In this document: one piece after another, positions 9,131 through 18,066 of the stretch
How positions within the stretch are numbered: position 1 is the stretch's first letter
Layout: every line of letters starts with the position of its first letter
Source: Prevotella sp. E2-28
GTDB taxonomy: Bacteria > Bacteroidota > Bacteroidia > Bacteroidales > Bacteroidaceae
Assembly (NCBI RefSeq): GCF_022024055.1
Contig: NZ_CP091788.1
Span: 2,046,001 to 2,110,000, forward strand
DNA length: 64,000 nt
Direction of reading: 5' to 3'
The notes under the pieces: model-generated
Told to the model about the DNA's origin: nothing
The model's input: only the letters and a program-made list of their open reading frames with translations
Databases searched by the model: none
Made by a program: the position numbers and the translations under genes

Positions 9131-9775
9131 ATGAAGATTAAGACCTTCGAGGAGAATCCTCTTCAGGAGAATTGCTATGTGGTGAGCGACGAGACTAATG
9201 AGTGTGTCATCATTGACTGTGGCGCCCTTTACGATGCCGAGCAAAAGGCTATCCAGACCTATCTCAACGACAATCATCTGAATCCCGTTCACCACCTCTG
9301 TACGCACGGCCATTTCGACCATGTCTTCGGTGCAGGTTTCATACTATCTACTTATGGACTGAAGCCCGAGGCTCATATCAGTGATCAGAAAATGATTGAG
9401 GACGTAGCCGGTCAATGCCGGATGATGGGTTTCGACTTAGGCAATTTACCTGCCAGTGCCCCTTTAGGCACTACTTTGAACGATAAGGATATCATCTCTT
9501 TCGGCCATCATCAACTTCAAGTGCTCCACACACCTGGCCACTCTCTTGGTAGCGTTACCTTCTATTGCGAGGAAGAGCATATTGCTTTTTCGGGCGATAC
9601 GATTTTCCGTATGAGTGTCGGCCGTACTGATCTCCCAGGTGGCTCATGGGAACAACTCCTAAACAGCCTTTCTGCTGTTATGGCTCACTTACCATCTGAC
9701 ACTACAATCTATCCTGGACACGGTCCCCGTACAGTGATAAGTGATGAGGTAAGGATGAATCCCTACTTTCATTAA
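9131..9775 (+). CDS. Metallo-beta-lactamase-fold hydrolase, glyoxalase II-like
   Basis: A cytoplasmic two-metal hydrolase of 214 residues. The zinc-binding motif HGHFDH is at 59-64. Further ligand positions are HTPGHSLGS and the C-terminal YPGHGP. The pattern matches the YcbL/glyoxalase II-like group that hydrolyses thioesters such as acylglutathione, but Bacteroidales generally lack glutathione, so the true substrate is open. The start ATG follows a purine-rich AAAGAGAGC. Confidence 0.88.
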   Translation: MKIKTFEENPLQENCYVVSDETNECVIIDCGALYDAEQKAIQTYLNDNHLNPVHHLCTHGHFDHVFGAGFILSTYGLKPEAHISDQKMIEDVAGQCRMMGFDLGNLPASAPLGTTLNDKDIISFGHHQLQVLHTPGHSLGSVTFYCEEEHIAFSGDTIFRMSVGRTDLPGGSWEQLLNSLSAVMAHLPSDTTIYPGHGPRTVISDEVRMNPYFH

Positions 9776-9792
9776 AATAAAAAAAAGGAGAT

Positions 9793-10416
9793 TTATTTGC
9801 GGTGATCCACTATCTTGTATCCCTCTTTATATCTGTCAGCAGGGAATACAAATTGTGCATCAGCAACGCCACCTGAACGGAAATTGCTGATTTGTATTTT
9901 CACCCAGAAGAACGCTACTTTAAGTTTCAAGTTCTTGGGCGCATAGGTAGTGCCATCAACCTGAGCACGTACCTCTTTTACTGTACCCTTCGCATTCTTG
10001 TGCTGTTTCAAGGTGAAAATAATATCGTTGTCTTCCTTATGCATGGAATAAGAAAAGTCATCCAATGAGAATTTGAACTTCCCCGAATACTTATCTTTCT
10101 TGTCGGAAGTAGCATCATGGATTTCTATCGTCTTTTTCTTTTTAAATACCATGTATGCTGTCACGCCGTCATTCCATGTGTTTACACGTTCATCAGAGAA
10201 GCACTGCTTCTTACCCTTATACCAAATAGTACCATGCGTCTTATAAATACCTATAATATTGACATCATATCTTAATGTAGAGCCCTGTGGACCAAATACC
10301 ATATTATACACCTTTTCAAACTCCAGACGAGCTTTGTCAGAGGTATTCTGAGCAGTGATATTCAGAGCACTGAGTGAACAAAACAAAAATACGATAATGA
10401 GAGAAAACTTTTTCAT
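9793..10416 (-). CDS. LolA-like periplasmic protein
   Basis: The 207-residue protein has a signal peptide, MKKFSLIIVFLFCSLSALNI, with cleavage near TAQ, followed by a beta-rich domain without repeats. The pattern of short strands, GTIWYKGKKQCFSDE and the late YAPKNLKLK, resembles the LolA-like putative lipoprotein chaperones of Bacteroidales. If so, it ferries lipoproteins from the inner to the outer membrane. It ends 17 bp from the convergent hydrolase gene. A near-consensus box TATCCTTG lies at 10437-10444. Confidence 0.6.
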   Translation of the reverse strand: MKKFSLIIVFLFCSLSALNITAQNTSDKARLEFEKVYNMVFGPQGSTLRYDVNIIGIYKTHGTIWYKGKKQCFSDERVNTWNDGVTAYMVFKKKKTIEIHDATSDKKDKYSGKFKFSLDDFSYSMHKEDNDIIFTLKQHKNAKGTVKEVRAQVDGTTYAPKNLKLKVAFFWVKIQISNFRSGGVADAQFVFPADRYKEGYKIVDHRK

Positions 10417-10462
10417 TAAAAAGTAAATCGTTGATACAAGGATAGTCTTTGTGTTTTAAATG

Positions 10463-10518
10463 AAAGAACTCCCGACATTCTATATAACATTCTATAGTAA
10501 ATCAGGAGTTCTTTCTTT
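10463..10518 (-). terminator. Terminator of the nuo operon
   Basis: The arms AAAGAACTCC (10463-10472) and GGAGTTCTTT (10505-10514) form a hairpin with an AT-rich loop. It lies 20 bp past the nuoN stop. T-rich flanks on both sides suggest it may act in both directions. Confidence 0.75.
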
Positions 10519-10533
10519 TGTAAAAATAGTTTC

Positions 10534-11973
10534 TTACATCACAGCTGCCTTATCAATCCATTCATAGATGCATGAGCAGATACCAAAGAGCAGGATGCCT
10601 ACGGTGCAGATGGCGAGGCTCCAGTTGATAGCAGCACCATTCTTGAAGGTAGGCAGAGGATTCTCTTCCTTGGTGATGTACATAGCCTTCACGATGAGCA
10701 GGTAGTAGTACAAGCTGACTACCGTGTTAATCAGGGCGATGAACACCACGAAGTATGGCCAGAAAGGTGCACTCTCGTGACCGCCTACTGCTGCCATGAA
10801 CACAAAGAACTTAGAGAACATACCTGCGAAAGGAGGAATACCTGCCAATGAGAAGAGGGCGAGCGTCATGAGCAACGCCAACTTAGGATTGGTCTGATAA
10901 AGTCCGTTATAGGCATTCATCTGAGTCTTACCGCCATTGTTCTCCTCTACGGTGCTGATAACGGTGAACACAGCCATGTTAGCTGCTACGTAAACCAGTA
11001 CGTAGAAAGTGAGTGCAGTGAGGCTGGCAGCACTATTTCCAACCACAGCCAGCATAATGTAACCGGCCTGTGAAATAGAAGAAAAGGCCATGAAGCGCTT
11101 CAGCTCGTTCTGACGGATAGCCATAAGGTTACCCACAGTGATGGTGAGCATGATAACAATCCAAAGCAGTGGCTCCCAGTATTCTACCAAACGACCAAAG
11201 ACGTGCATCAAGATGATGGCCAGCGTCAGTGTGGCAGCACCCTTAGATACAACGCTCAGGTAACCAGTAACAGGTGTAGGAGCACCCTCGTAGGTATCAG
11301 CTGTCCAGAAGTGGAAAGGCACCAGAGATATCTTGAAGCCCAGACCGCTAAAGAAAAACACCATACCAGCTATGGTCAGAGGAGTGAGCTGAATATGGTT
11401 GGCCATATCATCAAAGTACAGAGTACCTAATGCTCCATAGAGGAAAGATATACCATAGAGCATTACACCGCTTGAGAATGTGGCGGTGAGGATGTACTTG
11501 GCTGCTGCTTCAGCCGACTTTTTCTTGTAGCGGTCGAAAGCCACAAGGCAAGCCATAGGTACTGATGCCATTTCAAGTCCTAAGAAGAACATGAGGAAGT
11601 GGCCTGATGACATCATCATATACATACCCAGTAAGGTAGAAATAATCAGTAAATAGAACTCACCAGAGATTTGGCTGGCATTGTTCTTCAGCCACGACTG
11701 CGACATCACAACCACGATGAATGTACCTAATGTAAGTACAGTCTTCATCACGTTTACGATAGCAGATGACACATAAAGGCCTCCGAATGCCGTAGTAGGC
11801 TCTGCAATGAGACAGGGCACAAGTTGACAGAGCAGTAAGGCACCAGTGAGGACACTCAGCACATAGGTTTTGCGAGGACTCTTATTCAGTGCGAAATCTG
11901 CACAGAAAACTATTATCAAGGCCAACATCAATGTTGCCTCGGGAATCATATTCAAAAATTGACTGTAATCCAT
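10534..11973 (-). CDS. nuoN: NADH-quinone oxidoreductase subunit N
   Basis: A polytopic antiporter-like proton-pumping subunit of complex I in the inner membrane. The start is set at MDYSQFLNMIPE, giving 479 residues, because a strong AAAGGAGG lies seven bases upstream; a longer frame to 12000 lies inside nuoM. Conserved features include GLEMASVPMACLVAF, LGFKISLVPFHFWTADTYEG (the lysine-bearing helix) and KRFMAFSSISQAGYIML. It is the last gene of the operon. Confidence 0.95.
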   Translation of the reverse strand: MDYSQFLNMIPEATLMLALIIVFCADFALNKSPRKTYVLSVLTGALLLCQLVPCLIAEPTTAFGGLYVSSAIVNVMKTVLTLGTFIVVVMSQSWLKNNASQISGEFYLLIISTLLGMYMMMSSGHFLMFFLGLEMASVPMACLVAFDRYKKKSAEAAAKYILTATFSSGVMLYGISFLYGALGTLYFDDMANHIQLTPLTIAGMVFFFSGLGFKISLVPFHFWTADTYEGAPTPVTGYLSVVSKGAATLTLAIILMHVFGRLVEYWEPLLWIVIMLTITVGNLMAIRQNELKRFMAFSSISQAGYIMLAVVGNSAASLTALTFYVLVYVAANMAVFTVISTVEENNGGKTQMNAYNGLYQTNPKLALLMTLALFSLAGIPPFAGMFSKFFVFMAAVGGHESAPFWPYFVVFIALINTVVSLYYYLLIVKAMYITKEENPLPTFKNGAAINWSLAICTVGILLFGICSCIYEWIDKAAVM

Positions 11974-11986
11974 TTCTTTTCCTCCT

Positions 11987-13495
11987 TTACATGACTCCAA
12001 TTGAACTTAAGATATTTCCTACTGAGGGCGAAATCATATCGCTGAAGAAGAAGGGAGCGCAACCCAGACCAGCCACACAGAAGATAAGGCAGCACACAGC
12101 AACGCGCTCGTCCCATGTAGCATCGGTGAGTTCCAGGAAGTGCTTGTTCTCCACCTCGCCATACAGGATTTTTCCAACTACACGCAGGATATAGACTGCC
12201 GTCACCACAATAGATGTACATGCGATGATGGTAGCCACCATGCGGAACGATGATGAGGGATCGCCAGCTACCTCGTGGGCTCCGAATGAACCTACGAAGA
12301 TAGTCATCTCAGCTATGAAGCCTGAGAAACCAGGGAGTCCCAGGTTGGCAAGACCTGCGATAACATAACCAACAGCCAAGAAAGGCATGATTTTCATCAA
12401 ACCAGACAACTCGCGAATATCTCGTGTGTGTGTACGACCATAAATCATACCAATGAGAGCAAAGAAAAGTGCCGTCATCAAACCATGAGACAACATCTGC
12501 AGAATTGCTCCGGTACAAGCAGTCTGCTGCATCATGAGCAGGGCGAAAAGTACCAAACCACAGTGAGACACTGATGAATAGGCGTTGATATACTTCAGGT
12601 CTGTCTGAACACAAGCGCTCAGAGCACCGTAAACCACAGAAATGGTAGTCAAAATCAAGAATATCCATGAGAGGTTCTGAGCAGCATCAGGCAGCAAGTA
12701 CATAGCCAGACGGAAACAGCCGTAGCCTCCGAGCTTCATCAGCACTCCTGCGTGGAGCATTGATACTGCCGTAGGAGCAGAAGCGTGACCGTCAGGTGAC
12801 CATGTGTGGAATGGGAACAGCGCACCTAGCACACCAAAACCGATGAAAATGAAGGGGAAGAACGCATTCTGTATCTCCTCAGGGATATTGTGCATAGCTG
12901 CAATCTCATTAACATTCATCGTGGTGTGACCACTGAAATAATAGATACCTAACAGACCAAGAATCAACAGGGCAGAACCACCCATCAGCATAAGGGTGAG
13001 TTTCATAGCTGAGTATTCTTTGCGACCAGAGCCCCATACACCAATCAAGAGGTACATAGGAATAAGTGCTACTTCATAGAACATGAACATTGCGAACATG
13101 TCAGTGCAGATAAAAAAGCCATAAACACCTGTAGAAAGGAGGGTGAACCAAAGGAAATACTCCTTAGTCAGTGGTTTCAACTGCCAAGAGGCAAAGGTAC
13201 CTGTAAATACGATGATGCTTGACAACAGCAACATCACAACTGAAATACCATCAACACCAACGCTGTATGCAATATTCAGAGGTTTGAACCAGGGTGTAGA
13301 AGCAACGAGCAACATCTCTGCATCGTTACCTGCGTTACGCTCAGTAACAAAATAGTAGCAAAGCCATATTGAGAGGGCAAGCAGGCAAGAAGAACCAGCC
13401 ACCATCACGCCACGCACCTGATTGACGTTGCGGGCAATCCACAATCCCAAAAGCATCAGGGCGGGAATTAGTACGAATAGACTTAATATGTTCAT
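11987..13495 (-). CDS. nuoM: NADH-quinone oxidoreductase subunit M
   Basis: A 502-residue antiporter-like subunit of complex I with about 14 membrane helices. Recognisable stretches are FYEVALIPMYLLIGVWG (the helix-5 glutamate), FPFHTWSPDGHASAPTAVS, MLHAGVLMKLGGYGCFR and YINAYSSVSHCGLVLFA. The TAA stop overlaps the Shine-Dalgarno sequence of nuoN. The 40 bp upstream, towards nuoL, consists of GTAATAACG-like repeats and has no ribosome binding site. Confidence 0.96.
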   Translation of the reverse strand: MNILSLFVLIPALMLLGLWIARNVNQVRGVMVAGSSCLLALSIWLCYYFVTERNAGNDAEMLLVASTPWFKPLNIAYSVGVDGISVVMLLLSSIIVFTGTFASWQLKPLTKEYFLWFTLLSTGVYGFFICTDMFAMFMFYEVALIPMYLLIGVWGSGRKEYSAMKLTLMLMGGSALLILGLLGIYYFSGHTTMNVNEIAAMHNIPEEIQNAFFPFIFIGFGVLGALFPFHTWSPDGHASAPTAVSMLHAGVLMKLGGYGCFRLAMYLLPDAAQNLSWIFLILTTISVVYGALSACVQTDLKYINAYSSVSHCGLVLFALLMMQQTACTGAILQMLSHGLMTALFFALIGMIYGRTHTRDIRELSGLMKIMPFLAVGYVIAGLANLGLPGFSGFIAEMTIFVGSFGAHEVAGDPSSSFRMVATIIACTSIVVTAVYILRVVGKILYGEVENKHFLELTDATWDERVAVCCLIFCVAGLGCAPFFFSDMISPSVGNILSSIGVM

Positions 13496-13530
13496 TTTCG
13501 TTATTACGTTATTTCGTTATTACGATATTA
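13496..13530 (-). repeat. ATTACG tandem repeat between nuoL and nuoM
   Basis: Four imperfect units of CGTTATTA/CGTTATTT fill most of the nuoL-nuoM spacer. Spacing of this kind is not seen at the tightly coupled junctions of the operon. Confidence 0.6.
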
Positions 13531-13535
13531 CGACT

Positions 13536-15527
13536 TTACAATGCGAGTAATACGAGTGTCAATGCCACAGTACCAGTAAGGAACCAAACGGCATACTTAC
13601 GGACATCACCACTCTGCCAAGCACGCAAACTCTCAGCACCTTCATTTGCCCCCCAAGCCATAAAGTTGAATGTGCCGTCAACAACGTGGCGGTCAAACCA
13701 AGCAATAGGTGTAGAAACGCAGCGGAAGATTATCTTGTGAGTGACAAACTGCCATATCTCGTCTTGATAGAAACGCTTGTAGGCTGCACGATGCAACTTG
13801 GGGAACGTCTTATAGAGGCGATCTGCAACAGGCTGGCTCTCACCTATATAGATAAAGGTAGCGAGCAGAATAGAGCAAACAGCGATAACCGTAGAGGTAA
13901 CTGCAATCTTTGTATTGAAGTGGATGGTGTAGTCAGTACCTGCTGCAGATACGAACGAGCCGAAAGAGCCGCCCCATCCAAGGAAACCTGCCAAAGTAGA
14001 ATACACACCAACACCAACGGTAATCACACACAGCACAATCAGAGGAATGGTCATTGTCAGAGGAGCCTCATGGGGTGTATGATGCTCGTGAGCCTCCTTG
14101 TTCTCTGTACCCCAGAAGATACCGTAGTACAGACGGAACATATAGAACGCAGTCATAGCAGCGATACCAGTCATAATCCAACCTACTACAGGACTATACT
14201 CCATGCAGGCCGTGATAATCTCATCCTTTGAACTGAAGCCCGAGAAGAAAGGAATACCAGCAATAGCCAAACAAGATATCAGGAAGGTGATGTGAGTGAC
14301 AGGCATATACTTGCGCAAGCCACCCATCAGAGCCATCTCATTGCTGTGAACAGCGTGGATGATACAACCAGCACCGAGGAATAAGCAAGCCTTGAACATA
14401 GCGTGGGTAAAGAGGTGGAACATACCAGCCATATAACCCAGCTGGGCGTGGTTGTCGAGGATAGCACCGTGATGACCTGGCAGAGAAACGCCAAGAGCAA
14501 CCATCATAAATGCAATCTGTGAGATGGTAGAGAAGGCAAGCACACGCTTGATATCGCTCTGGGCGCAAGCCACAGCAGCTGCATAGAAAGCGGTGATAAC
14601 ACCTACCCAAACCACGATGCTCATAGCCTGAGGAGCGTATTCAATCCAGAGGGGGAACATACGTGCAATCTGGAACACACCAGCAACAACCATAGTTGCA
14701 GCATGAATCAGCGCAGATACAGGTGTAGGACCCTCCATAGCATCGGGCAACCAGATGTGCAAGGGGAACATTGCACTCTTACCTGCACCACCAATGAACA
14801 TCAGTACAAGTGCGGTAGGAATGATGAAACCGCCCGCGGCAACGGCCTTAGCCATATTTCCTTCGATGAAAGGAGTAGTGCCCTGCCCCATCACGATGTC
14901 GCCAGCGAATGAGAAGCTGAACGAATCAGTGAAATAGCCGAAGGTCAGAATACCAATCAAGAAGAACATATCGGCAAAGCGGGTCACGATGAACGCTTTC
15001 TTAGATGCTGCAATAGCGGGTTTCAAAGGATAGTAGAAACCTATGAGCAGGTAAGATGAAACACCTACCAACTCCCAGAACATATACATCTGGAAAATGT
15101 TGGTAGCCAATACAAGACCCAGCATTGACATCGTGAAGAGGCTCAGGAAAGCGTAGTAACGCTGGAATCCCTTTTCACCGTGCATATAGCCGAATGAATA
15201 GATGTGAACCATGAGTGACACCGTTGAGATAACCACGAGCATCATCACAGAGATAGGATCCAAGAGGATACCCATATCAAAGTGAAGATTACCCAGAGGC
15301 AACCACGTGAAGTTGAAGGGCACAATAGTCTGGAACACACCCTCTGCAGTACGGTCAGCCGTGAAATACGTGATTGCCGTCCAGTAAGAGAGAATAGTAA
15401 CCAATGACAAAACACAAGTACCTATAAGACCGGCAGTCTTGTGCTGCATCTTCATGCCAGCCAGTCCTAACACTATGAAGGACAGCAGCGGCAGAAGGAG
15501 AATCAAATAAGATAATTCGTAAACCAT
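13536..15527 (-). CDS. nuoL: NADH-quinone oxidoreductase subunit L
   Basis: The largest antiporter-like subunit of complex I (663 residues), including the C-terminal extension that runs along the membrane arm. Conserved stretches: FWELVGVSSYLLIGFYY, MFPLHIWLPDAMEGPTPVSA, LIHAATMVVAGVFQIAR and KRVLAFSTISQIAFMM. It is followed by the repeat-filled gap to nuoM. Confidence 0.97.
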   Translation of the reverse strand: MVYELSYLILLLPLLSFIVLGLAGMKMQHKTAGLIGTCVLSLVTILSYWTAITYFTADRTAEGVFQTIVPFNFTWLPLGNLHFDMGILLDPISVMMLVVISTVSLMVHIYSFGYMHGEKGFQRYYAFLSLFTMSMLGLVLATNIFQMYMFWELVGVSSYLLIGFYYPLKPAIAASKKAFIVTRFADMFFLIGILTFGYFTDSFSFSFAGDIVMGQGTTPFIEGNMAKAVAAGGFIIPTALVLMFIGGAGKSAMFPLHIWLPDAMEGPTPVSALIHAATMVVAGVFQIARMFPLWIEYAPQAMSIVVWVGVITAFYAAAVACAQSDIKRVLAFSTISQIAFMMVALGVSLPGHHGAILDNHAQLGYMAGMFHLFTHAMFKACLFLGAGCIIHAVHSNEMALMGGLRKYMPVTHITFLISCLAIAGIPFFSGFSSKDEIITACMEYSPVVGWIMTGIAAMTAFYMFRLYYGIFWGTENKEAHEHHTPHEAPLTMTIPLIVLCVITVGVGVYSTLAGFLGWGGSFGSFVSAAGTDYTIHFNTKIAVTSTVIAVCSILLATFIYIGESQPVADRLYKTFPKLHRAAYKRFYQDEIWQFVTHKIIFRCVSTPIAWFDRHVVDGTFNFMAWGANEGAESLRAWQSGDVRKYAVWFLTGTVALTLVLLAL

Positions 15528-15536
15528 AACGTCGTT

Positions 15537-15845
15537 TTATCCTTTCATGTTAGAAATAGCGTCCACACTATCACTCTTGAAATTGCGGAACACGTTAATA
15601 ATAATCGCGATAGCCACAGCACTCTCGGCTGCACTCACGCCAATAGAGAAGAGCGTCATGAAGAAACCCTCCAGTTCTCCGGGGAAGAGCAGACGGTTGA
15701 ATGCGGCAAAATTGATATCAACGGCATTCAGTACCAGCTCAATCGAGATGAGCATAGCAATGAGGTTGCGACGTGTGACGAAACCATAGACGCCGATGAA
15801 GAACAGCAGTGCGCTCAGCACGAAATAACATTCTACAGGTACCAT
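15537..15845 (-). CDS. nuoK: NADH-quinone oxidoreductase subunit K
   Basis: A small membrane subunit of complex I, 102 residues with three helices. It contains the conserved glutamate in SIELVLNAVDINF and a second in the SAAESAVAIAI helix. AAAGGAGG lies seven bases before the ATG, inside the end of nuoJ. Confidence 0.96.
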   Translation of the reverse strand: MVPVECYFVLSALLFFIGVYGFVTRRNLIAMLISIELVLNAVDINFAAFNRLLFPGELEGFFMTLFSIGVSAAESAVAIAIIINVFRNFKSDSVDAISNMKG

Positions 15846-15847
15846 AG

Positions 15848-16357
15848 TTAATCCTCCTTTTTACGTGATACAACCAAACCGCCGATGATGCAAGCCAGCA
15901 GAAAAACTGAGATGAACTCGAACGGCAATACATATTGATACTTATCGCTACCCAGCAGGGCTGAACCGATCTGATCCATAGGAAGCTCATCGGTGGTAGC
16001 AGCGCTGATGAACTTATTCTTCAGGAACACCACAGTAACCGTAGCCAGACCTGCAACAGAAAGGAGCAAGCCCTGAAGCATACGTGAGCCCTTGATGGTC
16101 TCTACCATACCCTGAAGGGTTTGCTTGCTTACCAACTGAATGACAAACACATAAATCATCGTCACGCCACCAGCGTAAACAGCAATCTGGGCAGCCCCCA
16201 GATAGGTGTAGTCGAGCAGGAAGTAAAGACCTGCTACGCCAAAGAGCACGAACAGCATATAGGTTGCGGCTCTCATGATTCGCTTCGTTGTCACACACAG
16301 CAGGGCAGACCCCAGGATGACAACAGCGAGAATAGAAAATACTACTAAACTAGCCAT
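15848..16357 (-). CDS. nuoJ: NADH-quinone oxidoreductase subunit J
   Basis: A membrane subunit of complex I with 169 residues and five predicted helices. The conserved helix-3 region reads LGAAQIAVYAGGVTMIYVFV. The C-terminal RKKED overlaps the ribosome binding site of nuoK. It starts nine bases after nuoI. Confidence 0.94.
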   Translation of the reverse strand: MASLVVFSILAVVILGSALLCVTTKRIMRAATYMLFVLFGVAGLYFLLDYTYLGAAQIAVYAGGVTMIYVFVIQLVSKQTLQGMVETIKGSRMLQGLLLSVAGLATVTVVFLKNKFISAATTDELPMDQIGSALLGSDKYQYVLPFEFISVFLLACIIGGLVVSRKKED

Positions 16358-16366
16358 AGTGCGGTT

Positions 16367-16912
16367 TTACTTCTTTTTAGTGTTAAACTTACCGACCTGC
16401 CATTCAGCACCGCCCTCAAGGATGTTGGGCAGAGAACCGCCCTTATAGACCTCCTTGTCGAGGTGAAGCACCAGAGAGTCACGACTGAACGTGGCATTCT
16501 CGAAGTCGTTTGTAAACTCAATAGCGTCGAAGTTGCAGGCGTTAGTACAGAGCTGGCAGAACATGCAGTCGCCCAGATCGTACTGATAATCGTCGAGCAC
16601 CTTCTTCTTCTTGCCCGTCTCAGGATCTTCGGCCATGTGGGCAGTAATCTTGATAGTGCCGTTGGGACAAGCCTTCTCACACAGCGTGCAGGCTGTACAC
16701 TTATAGGAACCATCTCTGTCGCGCTTGAAGACCAGACGTCCACGATGACGCTTTGACACGTGGAGCGTGGTCTTGCGGTTCTCAGGGTACTGTTCAGTAG
16801 ATTTGTTGGTCCAGTAGTCCTTGACGTATTCCTTCAAGGTTACTTTCATACCGGTAGCCAACGTCTTGATGCCGTGCCCTATTTCTCCGAAATATGATTT
16901 GTTATCTTCCAT
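16367..16912 (-). CDS. nuoI: NADH-quinone oxidoreductase subunit I
   Basis: A peripheral-arm subunit carrying clusters N6a and N6b. The 181-residue protein has two classical 4Fe-4S motifs, CTACTLCEKACP and CMFCQLCTNACN, each Cx2Cx2Cx3C. The C-terminal half (KEVYKGGSLPN onward) is longer than in E. coli, as is usual in Bacteroidales. Confidence 0.96.
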   Translation of the reverse strand: MEDNKSYFGEIGHGIKTLATGMKVTLKEYVKDYWTNKSTEQYPENRKTTLHVSKRHRGRLVFKRDRDGSYKCTACTLCEKACPNGTIKITAHMAEDPETGKKKKVLDDYQYDLGDCMFCQLCTNACNFDAIEFTNDFENATFSRDSLVLHLDKEVYKGGSLPNILEGGAEWQVGKFNTKKK

Positions 16913-16957
16913 ATTTTTTTCTAGTATTTCTAGATTGACTAGATTTTCCAGTACACC

Positions 16958-18055
16958 TTATTTAATATATAAGCCAAAGGCCACAACGACAGTCATCAGC
17001 ACCAGGTTGATGAGAGCCAGAGGCATCAGATACTTCCACTCCAGTTTCAGGATCTGGTCGATACGCAGACGCGGGAAGGTCCACTTAATCCACATAAGCA
17101 GCCATACCAGCAGGAAAGCCTTACCCATGAACCATACGATACCAGGGATATACTGCATCACCTCGTCAAAGGCATCCACTCCAATCTGAATAGGAGCCCA
17201 TCCGCCCAGGAATACTGTAGCAGCAATACCAGCAATAATAAAGAGGTTCAGGAACTCTGCCAGATAGAAGAAGCCGAAGCCCATACCAGAATACTCGGTG
17301 TGGTGACCTGCAGTCAGCTCACTCTCAGCCTCTGCCATATCAAATGGGCCGCGGTTTGCCTCTGCATTACCTGCGATGAGGAATACGATGAAAGCAATCA
17401 GCGCGGGTACATGACCTTGTACGATAAGCCATCCCCAAGGACCGACCTGCGACTCTACGATACCACTTACCTGCATTGTACCCGTCAGGATAACGGCAGT
17501 AATCAGGCAGAGGCAGAGTGACATCTCGTAAGAAATCATCTGTACGGCAGCACGCATAGCAGATACAACAGAGTACTTGTTATTAGAGCCCCAACCAGCA
17601 AGGAAGATACCTACTACGCCGATAGAAGAAATGGCGGTGAGCAGGAATACACCTACGTTGAAGTCGAGGATTTGAGCACCACGGTTCCAGGGCAGGAAGG
17701 CGAAAGCGCCTACAGAGCCTATGATAACCAGGAAGGGAGCTACGATGTAAAGCAGTTTGTCAGCCTTGTCAACGAAGAAAATCTCCTTGATGAGCATCTT
17801 CAGTACATCGGCCAGCACCTGCATCAATCCCCAAGGACCCACGCGTACAGGGCCTATACGACACTGGAAATAGGCGCAGACCTTACGCTCCATGAAAATC
17901 AGGATCATAGCGATTACAGAATAGGCTCCCAGAATTACAGAGCCCACGAGCACACACTCAATCAGAATTGCTAAGAACTCGCCTAATCCCAGCGTCTGCG
18001 TCAGCAGTTCGTGAAACCAGGTAGTTACTTGTGAAAAATCAAATATATGTTCCAT
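16958..18055 (-). CDS. nuoH: NADH-quinone oxidoreductase subunit H
   Basis: The membrane subunit at the junction with the quinone site, 365 residues, eight helices. Conserved motifs: MERKVCAYFQCRIGPVRVGP, RGPFDMAEAESELTAGHHTE and the C-terminal FPRLRIDQIL. It lies 11 bp after nuoCD. Confidence 0.97.
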   Translation of the reverse strand: MEHIFDFSQVTTWFHELLTQTLGLGEFLAILIECVLVGSVILGAYSVIAMILIFMERKVCAYFQCRIGPVRVGPWGLMQVLADVLKMLIKEIFFVDKADKLLYIVAPFLVIIGSVGAFAFLPWNRGAQILDFNVGVFLLTAISSIGVVGIFLAGWGSNNKYSVVSAMRAAVQMISYEMSLCLCLITAVILTGTMQVSGIVESQVGPWGWLIVQGHVPALIAFIVFLIAGNAEANRGPFDMAEAESELTAGHHTEYSGMGFGFFYLAEFLNLFIIAGIAATVFLGGWAPIQIGVDAFDEVMQYIPGIVWFMGKAFLLVWLLMWIKWTFPRLRIDQILKLEWKYLMPLALINLVLMTVVVAFGLYIK

Positions 18056-18066
18056 ACCTTCTTCTA

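Noticed and set aside
14338..14610. Open frames in other frames across the nuo operon
   Set aside because: They overlap strongly conserved nuo genes and are rich in Cys, Arg and Ser as expected for shadow frames.
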